Shown here in pieces: positions 1 through 10,889 of a stretch of DNA of 64,000 nt. Where the stretch lies: positions 72,824,580-72,888,579 of the forward strand of contig CM071573.1 of the NCBI GenBank assembly GCA_036426205.1. Direction: 5' to 3'. Origin of the DNA: Ascaphus truei. Lineage: Eukaryota > Chordata > Amphibia > Anura > Ascaphidae. Numbering within the stretch: the first letter of the stretch is position 1; every line of letters begins with the position of its first letter. The notes under the pieces are model-generated. The model searched no databases. It was given only the letters and a program-made list of their open reading frames with translations, and was not told the DNA's origin. Both the position numbers and the translations under genes were made by a program.

Positions 1-589
1 TGTTTTCCAGTTAGTAATGTGCCTTTTCTAAGTTAGCACCTATTAAAGGAAGGAAAACCCAAGCTTGTGGGAGAGAGATGCCAATTGTCCAGGTCTCATA
101 GGTTGCCCCTACTGCAGCTTGACCACCAGAAAACATTTTATTTGAGGTTGAAAGGATTTATGAGCCCAGGTGCTGTTTCTACAAGCTCCTAAAAGAATAG
201 TTTAGAAACACCAATGTCATGTACGGTAGCTGTGCTAATAATAATCATTTTATTTTCTCCTAGTTACCTTGGTAAACATGTTGCATAACTGACAACTTCT
301 TTAGCTTTAATGCATTGTTGTGGCAACTAATTCTATATTCATAATTTACTATAGTTAGTGAAATTAATATTTCAGAAGCAAGAAATCAGACAAATGAAAT
401 ACAAATACATAAGAGTTTCCACTCACAAACAAATGTCACTATTTGCAATGACATTTCATTGTGTGTTTCCTGTGTTAGAGACCCCTCACAGTAAGGGGCT
501 TTTGATACATATGACACAGGAATTACAATTAAATCCATTGTTTTATTGTTGTAGTTTCTATTGTTTGCTTAAAGGTGCAATCCCAGGTA
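1..589. other. Intergenic DNA, no gene seen
   Basis: AT-rich sequence with no frame that looks coding by length or composition. The open frame at 358-798 has no recognisable domain and runs into the dispersed repeat that follows. I see no RNA gene here. Confidence 0.6.
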
Positions 590-835
590 GTCAGTCAGTT
601 AAAAATCTGAATGGGGGAGTATTTGTAAATTGTGTTTTCTTGGCCCTTATCCCATCCTGTACTCATCAGAGAGCCAATAAAGATAAGGGGGGGGGGGGGC
701 TGGGAGGGGCTGTAAAGCGCTGGCTGAACAGGCAGACACAAAAGGGAGCAGGCAAAGGACATCACACCCCTCCCAAGTCTGACTTTAAAAATAAATGAAC
801 AATACTTATAGGTGTCAGATTTGGGTGAAAATATA
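590..835 (+). repeat. Dispersed repeat, copy A (shared with 42222-42465)
   Basis: Two segments of the window share the same ordered blocks: CTGAATGGGG near the start, TTTGTAAAT, then CTCATCAGAGA followed by CCAATAAA, an A-rich block with AAATAA, and finally ATAGGTGTCAGATTTGGGT. Copy B is on the same strand at 42222-42465. Copy A holds a run of G (about 688-699). The family is not recognised; the ~240-bp size and A-rich stretch fit a SINE or a LINE/LTR terminal piece. Confidence 0.6.
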
Positions 836-1310
836 TATAAATAAATATGTACTGTACACATCATTCTGAGGATTTCCCCTTTAATCAATAATTATAAATA
901 ATACCTATAGTGTGAAGGTCGGCCCCTGGTTTGCCTATTAACATTCCATTATCTGGGTGTAAAACTATTATATCTTTAGTACACGTATGTATTTTGTGTG
1001 CAAGGAAAAATAACTATGCACAGCCACATTGCAGACTATGTGCTATATTGAATGGGTTAAGCTGAATATTAATTTGTTGAAAGATTCTTATTTTGTTCCT
1101 ATGCAAGATGCGCAAACTGGATTCTTTTCTTTGGCTGGTACAGTTTATTGCTACTCTAAATCTTCATACAGGTGGTTAAGTGCGTGATTTCTCTTCTGCT
1201 ACTAAATAATTTATCAGCTGCCACTTCAGGCTAGGATTGTGCATAGATCTTGAAGCTTTACTTCTTCAGTTTAGAGAAAAGCACTTTTGTATTCTGTATT
1301 TTGTTGAGGT
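836..1310. other. Intergenic DNA, no gene seen
   Basis: AT-rich sequence between the dispersed repeat and the TA microsatellite. No coding frame or repeat family was recognised. Confidence 0.55.
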
Positions 1311-1402
1311 TATATATATATATATATATAATATATATATTAGTATATATAGACTATATATATAATATATATATATATTATATATATGTATATGTGTATA
1401 TA

Positions 1403-1442
<40 letters not shown>
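1311..1442. repeat. (TA)n microsatellite
   Basis: Imperfect TA dinucleotide array with scattered G and C substitutions. It abuts the outer end of the PLE palindrome. Open frames through it are compositional (runs of Tyr/Ile) and are not genes. Confidence 0.9.
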
Positions 1443-1447
<5 letters not shown>

Positions 1448-2278
1448 AACACACAAAAAAAGACAAAGACAAATCCCCTTCTAGCACTCTAAATTACACC
1501 AACAAAAATAAAAAAGAAAGATATAGCTCAAGGAATCAAATGCCTTGCCGGAATTGGAAATGAACAAGTTTTTATTTGTAAATACAGCAAGACACACTAA
1601 CTTAAAAACATAGACATACTGAAGACAGCCAACAATTTAATCTGTGAAAAGTGAATATATATCAAGGAATACTGTATACCAAACAAAAACTAAAGTGTAT
1701 CTAAATAATAATAAATATGTATCTATATTATATCTATCCAATGATACCACTAAAGTTCAATGAAACAAAAGTTAAAGAAAAATATATATATATACATATA
1801 TATTACCCACTAATATAAATGCCTGACTCAAGTTGTAAAATACAAATCACAGCATGGGAATAAATATATAATCAAAAAGCAACTATGGAAGGAAAAAATG
1901 GGGAGAGGAAAACATACAGGGGAGATAAAAAGTAAATCTCACACCCTGAACAGTATTACCCAAAAAAAGGGGGATTTAAACACTGATTACTGATGCAGCA
2001 AAGAATTGACACATAATAACTATGATCAACATGTGAGCAAACAGAAGCAAAACATTAAAGCACACAATAGTGTGTATCACTGCAGGACAAATGATGCCAG
2101 AACAGCGGGAGAGATATACTCAGCTGTAGCTCAGTAGCAGGAGGCATCAGTCCATGATAAAGACGTCGGCAGTGTTGCATCGGTAGCTCAGAATAGAATA
2201 GGGAAATCCATTGTCTGCATTAGTTCAGTGATAAAGTCACAACAGGAAAAATCATATAGAGGCTGTCTTCAGTTTACA

Positions 2279-2318
2279 CTCAACGCGTTTCACACGTCGG
2301 TGGGCTTCTTCCCGGAGT
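2279..2318 (-). ncRNA. Decayed hammerhead-ribozyme-like motif, left PLE arm
   Basis: On the minus strand the order is GGGAAGAAG, a short C/G stem, a loop containing ACCGACG, then GTGAAACGCGTT. This matches the hammerhead layout (CUGANGA core, stem II, GAAA) with substitutions in the first core box. It is the arm-mate of the motif at 4846-4885. The altered core argues against catalytic activity. Confidence 0.45.
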
Positions 2319-3250
2319 GATAAAACTAAAGTGAAGGCATTCTAGTATATATAGGAGTAGGAATAATTAGCTACAGCTTTGCTAAAAATCCCCATCTAAT
2401 TAGGGTCTCAGGCAGAGATTGCTGCGTCACACGAACAGGCAGGTAATAATATCATTAGACCAAGCATGAACTCAGTCTATATGGCTGTTGCGGTGCGCAT
2501 GCGCATCAACTTAACAGTTTATAACCGTTTTCATAATCACAGTAGTTTATAAAAGGCCACAAAGAAAGGTGAGAGAGCAGAAAACTTTGATTGCTATTGA
2601 AATAAGAGTTCATATGTATATGTATTCACAACCCTCAATTCATAAGTCCGTTTACACTGTACAGATGACATCATTATTACCAAACTAACAGTCAAAAGAG
2701 GATATATTGCATACCAGCATTTTTAGGCATACAAAGAGATAACATTGACAGTGTTGATATACAGAGTCCATTTGATTGAGATGATGAGATCAGCTGTGAA
2801 GAAGAGTGTATTGACTCGTATGCCAATGTATATAAAGTCTTTGTAAGCATCATCAGATCATCTCGTCAAAGACAGGAACAGGATACTGCATTCATATCTA
2901 TGCACTGATAAGAGAGGAACACATATATTAGAAGAGCATTTCTACAGAGCAATGATGTTTACATGTTTGCATCAGTTTGATTTTTAAAACTCAAAAGGAA
3001 AGAGTAGATAAGCAAACAGTATTGTTAATAATAATAATAAGAAATAATGATTATAAAGTTTAAAAAAAATAAATATTAAAACGAGAGAAGAAAAACAGAG
3101 TATATATTTTTATATATACATTTTTAGATTGAGGGGGGGATTCATAACTTGCAGAACTGTAAAAACAGTTATGTATTGGGCATCAAAATACAATTGAGGT
3201 GCATAGAGCCCAGGATAAACTATAAAAACATAGCAAAACCTAGTGATCAT

Positions 3251-3600
3251 TTAATCCCTTGGCTGCATGGTGTTCAGGAGAACGATCCAGCGGCATTCCT
3301 TCTTAAGGAGCGCTTTCTCCAAATCACCACCCCTGATATCCAGCTCTTTTTTAAATTTATCAGTTGGGTCAGCAGCAAGTTCTGTGTAGCAATTCCGATC
3401 TTTCAATTGCTTAAAGGCCTCCCGTTCATACTGGGTTAGGCCACACCACCACATTGCCACCTTTATCAGCTGGTTTTAAACTCCACAGTTGTCATTTTGC
3501 TGAGTTCTTTCACAGCACCCCATTCCTGAAAAGTTAATTTTTGCCCCTGCTCGTTCAGGTAATTTCAGGATGTCATTGGCCACCAGGGTACAAATACTTC
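3251..3600 (-). pseudogene. Penelope-like polyprotein remnant: RT N-terminus joined to GIY-YIG tail
   Basis: On the minus strand, with frameshifts, this region reads LTFQEWGAVKELSK, then KPADKGGNVV, then YEREAFKQLKDRNCY and DPTDKFKKEL. These resemble the conserved N-terminal RT region of PLEs (the ADKGG block). At about 3345 the frame passes straight into IRGGDLEKALLKKECRWI, the C-terminal end of the PLE GIY-YIG domain. The RT catalytic core and linker are therefore missing. The joint coincides with the inner end of the palindrome arm. Frameshifts between 3440 and 3560 break the frame. Dead copy; the assignment to PLE is confident, the clade is not. Confidence 0.7.
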
Positions 3601-3892
3601 TATTTGTGGCATGTCTGAAAAGGTGGACAGAATGTGAGATGGGATGACTACACGTGAACTCAGGTTTAGGGTTTTCTGAACATATCAGAAATATTAAAAC
3701 TGCTAAACGAGACTTGGATGCATTTAAAAAAATTACAACTGTAGCGAGACACTTTTTGCAAATCATGCCTCAGATTGCTTGTTATCGGCATTTGCTTTAG
3801 ATAAAGTGGTTCTGGGTATAAGGGGTGGTGATTTGGAGAAAGCGCTCCTTAAGAAGGAATGCCGCTGGATGTTCTCCTGAACACCATGCAGC
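3601..3892 (+). pseudogene. Penelope-like GIY-YIG endonuclease remnant
   Basis: In two frames the plus strand reads GMTTRELRFR, then SEHIRNIKTAKRDLDAFKK, ARHFLQ, a frame change, SAFALDKVVLGIRGGDLEKA and LLKKECRWM. This order matches the C-terminal GIY-YIG nuclease of PLEs and parallels the better-preserved copy at 9145-9452. The GIY and first YIG part is missing or scrambled upstream of 3640. At least one frameshift is present. It heads the right palindrome arm, opposite in direction to the minus-strand copy. Confidence 0.65.
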
Positions 3893-4845
3893 AAAGGGAT
3901 TAAATGATTCACTAGGTTTTGCTATGTTTTTATAGTTTATCCTGGGCTCTATGCACCTTCAATTGTATTTGATGCCTATACATAACTGTTTTTACAGTTC
4001 GTTGCTAAGTTATGAATCCCCCAATCTAAAAATGATATATAAAAAATATACTCTGTTTTTCTTTTTTCTGTTTTAATATTTATTTTTTTTAAACTTTATA
4101 ATCATTATTTCTCTTATTATTATTAACAATACTGGTTGCTTATCTACTCTTTCCTTTGAGTTTTAAAAACAAACTGATGCAAACATGTAAACATCATTGC
4201 TCTGTAGAAATGCTCTTCTAATATATGTGTCCTCTCTTATCAGTGCATAGATAATGAATGGCAGTATATTATCTGTTCCTGTCTTTGATGACGAGATGAT
4301 CTGATGATGCTTACAAAGACTTTAATACATTGGCATACGAGTCAATACAACTCTTGCTTCACAGCTGATCCAACAAATGGGACTTGTATATCAACACTGT
4401 CAATGTTTATCTCTTTGTATGCCTAAAAATGCTTTGTATGCAATATATCCTCTTTTGACTGTTAGTTTTGTAATAATGATGTCATCGTGACAGTGTAAAC
4501 GGGACTTATGAATTGAGGGGTTGTGAATGAATCAATAACATATGAACTCTATTTCAATATAGCAATCAAAGTTTTCTGCTCTCTCACCTTTCTTGTGTGC
4601 CTTTTGTATAAACTACTGGTGATTATGAAAACGGGTATAAACTGTTAGAGTTGATGCGCATGCGCACCGCAACACGCATATAGACTGAGTTCATGGCTTG
4701 GTCTAATGATAATTATACTGCCCTGTTGCGTGTGACGCTAGCAATCTCTGCCTGAGACCCTAATTAGATGGGGATTTTTGGAGCAAAGCTGTAGCTAATT
4801 ATTCCTACTCCTATATATAACTAGATGCCTTCACTTTAGTTTATC

Positions 4846-4885
4846 ACTCGGGAAGAAGCCCACCGACGGGGTGAAACGCGTTGAG
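4846..4885 (+). ncRNA. Decayed hammerhead-ribozyme-like motif, right PLE arm
   Basis: Core order CGGGAAGAAG, stem CCC/GGG around ACCGAC, then GTGAAACGCG (GAAAC at 4873-4877), flanked by CACTC and GAGTG, which can pair as an outer stem. It mirrors 2279-2318. Hammerhead motifs are known in PLE termini. Here the first core box departs from CUGAUGA. Confidence 0.5.
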
Positions 4886-5706
4886 TGTAAACTGAAGACA
4901 GCCTCTATATGATTTTTCCTGTTGTGACTTTATCAAGAACTAATGCAGCAAAATGGATTTCCCTATTCTATTCTGAGCTACCGATGCAACACTGCCGACG
5001 TCTTATCATGGACTGAGGCCTCCTGCTACTGAGCTACAGCTGGTATTATCTCTCCGCTGTTCTGGCATCATTGTCCTTGCAGTGATACACACTATTGTGT
5101 GCTTTAATGTTTTGCTTCTGTTGTCTCACATGTTGATCATAGTATTATGTGTCAATTCTTTGCTGCATCAGTAATCAGTGTTTAAATCCCCCTTTTTTTG
5201 GGTAATACTGTTCAGGGTGTGAGATTTACTTTTATCTCCCCTGTATGTTTTCTTCCCATTTTTTCCTTTCCATAGTTGCTTTTTGATTATAATTTATTCC
5301 CATGCTGTGATTTGTATTTACAACTTGGAGTAGGCATTATATAGTGGGTAATATATATGTATATTATATATTTTTCTTTAACTTTTGTTTCATTGAACTT
5401 TAGTGGTAATTGGATAGTATATATATAGATACATATTATTATTATTTAGATACACTTTAGTTTTTTGTTTGGTATACAGTATTCCTTGATATATAGTCAC
5501 TTTTCCAGATATAATTTTGGCTGTCTTCAGTATGTCTAGTTTTTAAGTTGTGTGTCTTGCTGTATTTACAAATAAAAACTTGTTCATTTCCAATTCCGGC
5601 AAGGCATTTGATTCCTTTGAGCTATATCTTTCTTTTTTATTTTTTGTTGGTGTAATTTAGAGTGCTAGTAAGGGGATTGTCTTTGTCTTTTTTGTGTGTT
5701 TGATAT

Positions 5707-5861
5707 TTATACTTATCCCCTAGCACCATTAGGCTCTTTACTTTATATTTAAACTGACTTGTTTTTGGATTAATATATTTTTACCAAATTAATTAGTCAG
5801 TATTATTTAGGGTCTGAGTTAACCACATATATTTGTGTTGAGCAACACACCTTTTTGTGTG

Positions 5862-5895
<34 letters not shown>

Positions 5896-5904
5896 TGTAT
5901 ATAT
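5707..5904. repeat. Right-flank extension and (TA)n run
   Basis: AT-rich sequence continues beyond the last arm match and ends in a TA run at 5865-5908. The left arm is also bounded by TA repeats (1311-1442), so both ends of the PLE pair lie against TA microsatellites. Confidence 0.5.
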
Positions 5905-6125
5905 ATAAAGCTGCCAATGATAGCACTCGTGAAGACAGTTCGTTAGATGCCCAGGTGCTCAGCAGAATTAAAGATATAGCGAGATAGCTGGCACTCGCAA
6001 AAAGAAGGCATTGTTGTTCTTTAGAAAGGTCACAGGTGAGGGCCAAAACATTGAACTTTTGTAAACAAAAGATTGACACTTGTTTAAGTCCTGTGAGTGC
6101 TGGCTATCTCTGTTATCTCTATACA
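5905..6125 (+). mobile_element. Penelope-like terminal fragment with hammerhead-like motif
   Basis: At 6018-6053 the sequence runs CTTTAGAAAGGTC, loop, GGGCCAAAACATTG. This closely parallels CTTCAGAAAGGTCCC...GGGACCGAAACG at 52118-52156. An inverted pair (GATAGCTGGCACTC near 5975 and GAGTGCTGGCTATC near 6096) brackets it. I infer a PLE terminal fragment of a different subfamily from the 1443-5706 pair. It ends where the Tc1 inverted repeat starts. Confidence 0.45.
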
Positions 6126-6126
6126 T

Positions 6127-7519
6127 ACAGTCATGTGAAAAAGAAAGTACACCTCCTTTGAATTCCATGGTTTTACATATCAGGAGACAATAACAATCAT
6201 CTGTTCCTTAGCAGGTCTTCAAATTAGGTAAATTCAACCTCAGATGAACAACAACACATGACATATTACACTGTGTCATGATTTATTTAACAAAAATAAA
6301 GCCAAAATGGAGAATCCACGTACACCTTATGTTCCATAGCTTGTAGAACCAATTTTATCAGCAATAACTTGAAGTAATCGTTTTCTGGACATCATTGTGG
6401 AGAAATGTTGGCCCTCTCTTCTTTACAATGCTGCTTCAGTTCATTGAGGTTTGCTGGCATTTGTTTATGCACAGCTCTCTTAAGGTCCCGCCACAGCATT
6501 TCAATCGGGTTGAGGTCTGGACTTTGACAGGGCTATTGCAAAACCTTGATTCTTTTCTTTTTCAGCCATTCTGTTGTAGATTTGCTGATGTGCTTGGGAT
6601 CATTGTCCTGTTGCATGACCCAATTTCGGCAAAGATTTAGAAGTCGGATAGATGGCCTCACATTTGACTCTAGAATACTTTGGTATACAGAGGAGTTCAT
6701 GGTTGACTCAATGACTGCAAGGTTCCCAGGTCCAACCACCATGGTTGACAGTTGGTATGAGATTTTTGTGCTGATATGCTGTGTTTGGTTTTCACCAAAC
6801 GTGGCGCTGTGCATTATGGCCAAACATCTCCACTTTGGTCTCGTCTGTCCAAAGGACATTTTTCCAGAAGTCTTGTGGTTTGTTCAGATGCAACTTTGCA
6901 AACCTAAGCTGTGCTGCCATGTTCTTTTTAGAGAGAAGAGGCTTTCTCCTTGCAACCTTTCCAAACAAACATACTTGTTCAGTTTTTTTCTAATTGTACT
7001 GTCATGAACTTTAACATTTAACATGCTAACTGAGGCCTGTACTGTCTGAGATGTAACTCTTGGTTTTCTTGCAATTTATCTGAGCACTGCACGGTCTGAC
7101 CTTGGGGTAAATTTGCTGGGATGTCCACTCCTGGGAAGATTGGCAACTGTCTTGAATGTTTTCCACGTTTGAATAATCTTTCTCACTGTAGAATGATGGA
7201 CTTTACATTGTTTGGAAATCTTCTTATAACCCTTCCCAGATTGATGGGCAGCAACAATTGCTTCTCTAATATCATTGCTGATGTCTTTCCTCCTTGGCAT
7301 TGTGTTAACACACACCTGAATGCTCCAGACCAGCAAACTGCTAAACCTTTGGCTTTTATAGAGGTGGTCACACTTGCTGATGATCAATTAATCAATGGCA
7401 TTTGATTAGCAGCACCTGTCTGCATCTTAATTCATATGGAAGCAGTAAGGGTGTACTTAGTTTTTCACACATAGCTTCTCCATTTTGGCTTTAGTTTTGG
7501 TAAATAAATCACAACAAGG
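6127..7519 (-). mobile_element. Tc1-like transposon, right end truncated
   Basis: The left end has an outer repeat with GTGAAAAAGAAAGTACACC at about 6134 and an inner repeat with ACGTACACC near 6318, as in IR/DR-type Tc1 elements. The inner inverted repeat at ~6263-6318 (TTACACTGTGTCATGATTTA, then CAAAATGGAGAA) is matched by its reverse complement at 7466-7519. The right inner repeat has GTGTACTTAGTTTTTCACAC at 7453. The right outer repeat is missing, because the sequence changes to BovB-like LINE at about 7520. The transposase lies inside on the minus strand and is disrupted. Non-autonomous, dead copy. Confidence 0.85.
6393..7303 (-). pseudogene. Tc1-type transposase, broken
   Basis: The start is MPRRKDISNDIREAIVAAHQ at 7303 on the minus strand, a typical Tc1 N-terminal helix-turn-helix, followed by the second DNA-binding part (SGHPSKFTPRSDRAVLR). 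Catalytic DDE residues are visible in pieces. The first Asp lies in a TDET-like stretch near 6840. The second is in QQDNDPKH near 6600. The Glu is in SPDLNPIEMLW near 6500, in the same frame but after an in-frame TAG where Trp would be expected. The tail ends near 6393. Frameshifts occur around 7080 and 6700-6860. Tc1 transposases cut and paste the element at TA sites; this copy cannot be translated whole. Confidence 0.85.
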
Positions 7520-8731
7520 TGTAATATCGATAGAGAAATGCCAGATGTGCAAGTTGGCTTCAGGAAAGGCAGAGGCACTCGGAATCACATTGCCAACCTT
7601 CGATGTATTATGGAAAAAAACAGGGAGTATCATAAAGATCTCTACATGTGTTTCATCGATTATTTGAAGGCGTTTGATGTAATTGAGCACAACCAACTCT
7701 GGACCTGCCTGAAGGAAATGGGCACACCACCACACCTGACGGAACTTATAAGATCACTCTATCAACATCAAGAAGCTAGAGTCTGAACGCCATACGGAAA
7801 CACGGATTGGCTCTAGATCAGAAAGTCCACACGCCAAGGATGCATCCTGTCACAAGCAGCTTTCAACATGTACGCAGAAGCTGTCATGTAGCGAGCAGGC
7901 CTGGATGAGTCCCAGCTTGGCATGAAAATAGGCGTCAGAAACATCAACAACCTCTGATACGCCGACGATACTACCCTGCTGGCTGAAAACAAGAAGGATC
8001 TCGAACATCTGATCATGAAAGTCAAAGAAAAAAGTGAGAAGGTTGGATTGCACCTAAACATTAAGAAGACAAAGATCATGACAACAGCAAAAAATATGAA
8101 CATTAATATCAAGATCAATAATGAGGAAATTGAAGTGGTTAAACATTTCATCTTCCTTGGCTCCAAAATTGATCACGAGGGTGACGGCACCCCTGAGATT
8201 GAGAGATGGTTGGCACTTGGAAGAAATGCGATGATCAGAGTGAACAACATCTGGAAGAGTAAAGACATCAGCTTGGCAACTAAATGCAGATTGATCAGTG
8301 CGATCGTTTTCGCATTAGCAATGTATGGCTGCGAAACCTGGACTCTGGGAAAGGCAGACAGGCAAAAGATCGGTGCATTTGAATTGTGGTGCTGGAGACG
8401 TCTGCTACGCATTCCATGGACAGCCAGAATAACGAACCAAGCAGTCCTGGAATGGACAAAACCGATAATCACATTGGAGGCCAAAATAACAAAGCAAAAG
8501 CTCTCCTGCTTTGGTCACATCATGCAACGCAAGTCACTTGAGAACGACACCATGCTTGTAATGACTGGTGATAAAAGAGGAAGAGGCCGCCATAGAACTC
8601 GCTGGACAGATACCATCAAGAAAGATACTGGACTGAACATAGCAGAATTGAAAGAAGCCGTGAGAGATCGGAAGACATGGAGCACACTGATCCATAGAGT
8701 GGCCAAGAGTCGTACTCGACTGAACGGCTAA
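7520..8731 (+). pseudogene. RTE/BovB-like LINE reverse transcriptase, 5'-truncated
   Basis: The frame opens with MPDVQVGFRKGRGTRNHIAN and FIDYLKAFD (RT fingers/palm, 7649-7680). It reaches the catalytic YADDTT at 7958-7975, then EKVGLHLNIKKTKIM, and a long open C-terminal part from 8015 with MYGCETWTLGKADRQ, AFELWCWRRLLRIPWTAR and a final VAKSRTRLNG. This order and wording match the RTE/BovB family, where the C-terminal block includes the WCWRRLLR...PWTARR and AKSRTRL landmarks. Stop codons interrupt the frame near 7784, 7813, 7890 and 7955; two look like CGA-to-TGA changes. The endonuclease half is absent. The 5' end abuts truncated Tc1 and the 3' end abuts PLE sequence. Confidence 0.88.
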
Positions 8732-8739
8732 AGAGAGAG

Positions 8740-9068
8740 ATGTAGAGGTATCTGTACCATGTTAGCCGAGCTTAATAGTCAAACACATAGGCGATACCAT
8801 TCTGTGGCTAACTAAATTCTTTTATTCTTGCAAGCTTTCGAGATACACTGATCTCTTCTTCGGGCGATGTTACATCTGATTAAGCCAAAATACTCTCTTA
8901 TAAATAAGGCAATTAGAATGTTCTGTGGGTGACGCCTACACCTCCCCAGTGTGCAGTATGTGATTATATGACTTAAGGTGTTAAATGGTCCCGGAATGCT
9001 TGTGATGTAAGGGAATGCATGTGTGTGTATTTGAGGAATACCCTTAGATTTACAATTGAGGAATACTA
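8740..9068 (-). mobile_element. Penelope-like terminal repeat with hammerhead-like motif
   Basis: On the minus strand 8832-8866 reads CCCGAAGAAGAGAT, loop, ATCTCGAAAGCTTGC: a 5-bp stem GAGAT/ATCTC between a CTGAAGAAG-like box and CGAAAG. The same family recurs at 51003-51500 with the same flanking words (CTGTGGCTAAC, GGCGATGTT). The inner edge at 9045-9068 is an inverted copy of 9143-9170, so this block is folded back against the GIY-YIG segment that follows. Confidence 0.6.
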
Positions 9069-9144
9069 GAATTTTTAAAGTGCGTGTCCCTGTTAGAAAA
9101 GGTTTCTATTTGTCGCATATATTTGCGAGCAGAGCAGCTGCTGG

Positions 9145-9452
9145 TATTCCTCAATTGTAATTCTAAGGGAGTAATATACTATCTTTCCTGCCCTTTTGAT
9201 CTTATCTACATTGGTATGACCACAAGGGAAGTGCGATTCAGAATTTTGGAACACAGTCACCATATAAAAAATGCACAGTGTGACTTATATTTGTTTAAAA
9301 AAATAACATCAGTGGCCCAATACTTTCTTCAGCAACATGGGTCAGATCCTACTGTCCTCTCTGTGTTTGCCTTCGACAGGGTCTCTCTTGGTATCCGTGG
9401 TGGTGACCTGGAGAAGGCCCTGTTGAGGAGGGAATGCAGGTGTATACTGTAG
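9145..9452 (+). pseudogene. Penelope-like GIY-YIG endonuclease remnant (best copy)
   Basis: A continuous frame reads VIYYLSCPFDLIYIGMT, then TREVRFRILEHSHHIKN, VAQYFLQQHGSDP and IRGGDLEKALLRRECRC before a stop at 9452. The YYLS...YIG spacing, the downstream Arg/Glu-His block and the terminal RGGDxEKxLxRxE motif are those of the GIY-YIG nuclease at the C-terminus of PLE proteins. These enzymes nick target DNA. No RT domain is present upstream, because the sequence turns into the inverted terminal block at ~9068. It shares the IRGGDLEKALL ending with the copies at 3251-3345 and 3805-3892, so the three are related. Confidence 0.78.
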
Positions 9453-10510
9453 TGCAACTGGGGACAATGGTACCCCAGGGCATAAATGATTATTTGAGTT
9501 TGCAATGTTTCTGTAATGCTCCAAGTATATTGTCTCATACCCTCGTTCTCTCCCCTCCCTCCTTTGTTTTTCTATTTTTTTTTTTTAATAGTGCACTTTA
9601 ATCCCTGAACAAGTTATCATTGTTACTGTTATATGATGACTTCACGACCATGACTCATAATCTACTCCTTGAGGACGTTTGTGATACAAGCAGCATATCG
9701 TCCCCAGAAACATTAGAAACGTTACCAATGTTTGACAAGTGTTTAGATGTATCCTGGCCAGCTTTGGGATATCCCTCTGCTCATTGCGGTCATTGTTTAC
9801 TTTTGACGAGATCTAGCAGCAACATGATTGGTTATTGAAACAAGCATCATGGTTGTCTTGGGATTGGATGTCATGATGTTAGAACGCAATGATGTCAGTC
9901 GCAGCGGAGTGTTGATCAACTGTCTGACACTTACGGTGATGAAATCGGCTGCATTCATCAGCTTTTCAAGTCACGGTTTGGTGCGAATTTGGCTTACGAT
10001 ATTGGCTATATAAAGTCTGGCCATTCCTGTCCTGCTACCACTCCCAGAAGACAATGCCCGTCGAAACGCATGTAGGAGTTGGAGCCTGGTTGGGGAAACC
10101 CTCTCTTCTCCTCCTGTCTTAGGTTCTATGCCTCACATGTACAACTATGATCCACACTCAACGGTGATGATTTATTATGGATCCCATGCTATACCTGCAC
10201 TGACTTTTTTGTGCTATTATCTCATAACTTGCAACAGGAATTGATTTGTTTGGACACTTACCAACTACCATTAGCTACTATGATCTGCTTCTGGTACTTT
10301 CAGTATATTAATACTGTTTTTCCTGTGTGCATGCAGCATATTCAAACTGCTTTTGTATTACTTGCTCTTTCCCCTATTGACTTGCATGTTAGAGTTAGTC
10401 TTGCAATTATCTTAACTCACATGTTCGTTGTTACTTGCCATCACTGGGAGTTGTCTTGAACTACAGGCTTTGCCTCTTTCCTATGTTTATTTGTAGTCCA
10501 GTACCCTTAC
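9453..10510 (+). mobile_element. Penelope-like 3' region with hammerhead-like motif
   Basis: The sequence downstream of the GIY-YIG stop has no coding frame. At 10042-10078 it carries CCCAGAAGAC, loop AATGCCC, GTCGAAACGCATG: a 3-bp stem GAC/GTC and a CGAAAC box, as in other PLE-associated motifs here. A TATATAAAG word lies about 35 bp upstream (10007). I infer that this is the 3' part of the same PLE, cut at 10513 by the Harbinger-like element, but continuity with 17824 onward is unproven. Confidence 0.45.
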
Positions 10511-10889
10511 TTAGGGCCTCATGCAGTAAGCCCCGATAAGGCGTTTTTCGACAGTTTTTCCCTTCCAGATTCAGTAAGGCCCGATAAGTGGGAATTATCA
10601 GCAACTTTTGTTCCGAAAAAATTTTTTCGCCAGCCGGCTGACGATAAGCCACTTATCAGGACTTTTTTAACCCGGCTGAATTCAGTAAGCCCCGATCAGC
10701 TTTTCGGTGCTGATCGGCAGGCCAGATTGGAGATTTTATGGCCAATCCGTCCCGCCAACTAAAGTTGGCAACTTGCTGGAGGAGAAGCATCGGCAAGGGC
10801 GACTTGTGATTGATGCCGGGGGTCTCCGGAGCTGATACCCGCACCGGAGCCCCCCGGCATGCATCCGAGGCAGGAAAAAGGCATTTAAA

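Larger units (their letters stand above)
1443..5706. mobile_element. Two Penelope-like elements head to head (long palindrome)
   Basis: The reverse complement of 1443-3345 matches 3805-5706 along its length with small indels, giving two arms of ~1.9 kb. Matching landmarks include GCCTTGCCGGAATTGG at 1542 against CCAATTCCGGCAAGGC near 5591. The central part encodes PLE protein pieces: RT N-terminal sequence and GIY-YIG tail on the minus strand, and GIY-YIG on the plus strand. Reading outward from the centre, each copy runs coding tail, 3' non-coding region with a hammerhead-like motif, then A/T-rich end. PLEs are retroelements with telomerase-like RT and GIY-YIG endonuclease and are known to insert in inverted or partly tandem arrangements. 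I infer two divergent copies that meet near 3600-3640. Confidence 0.75.

Noticed and set aside
1250..1492. Tyr/Ile-rich open frames on both strands
   Set aside because: TA microsatellite translation.
6546..7007. Plus-strand 153-codon frame inside the Tc1 element
   Set aside because: Antisense to the transposase; no domain.
8173..8706. Minus-strand frames opposite the BovB-like RT
   Set aside because: Shadows of the real plus-strand reading, which carries the family motifs.
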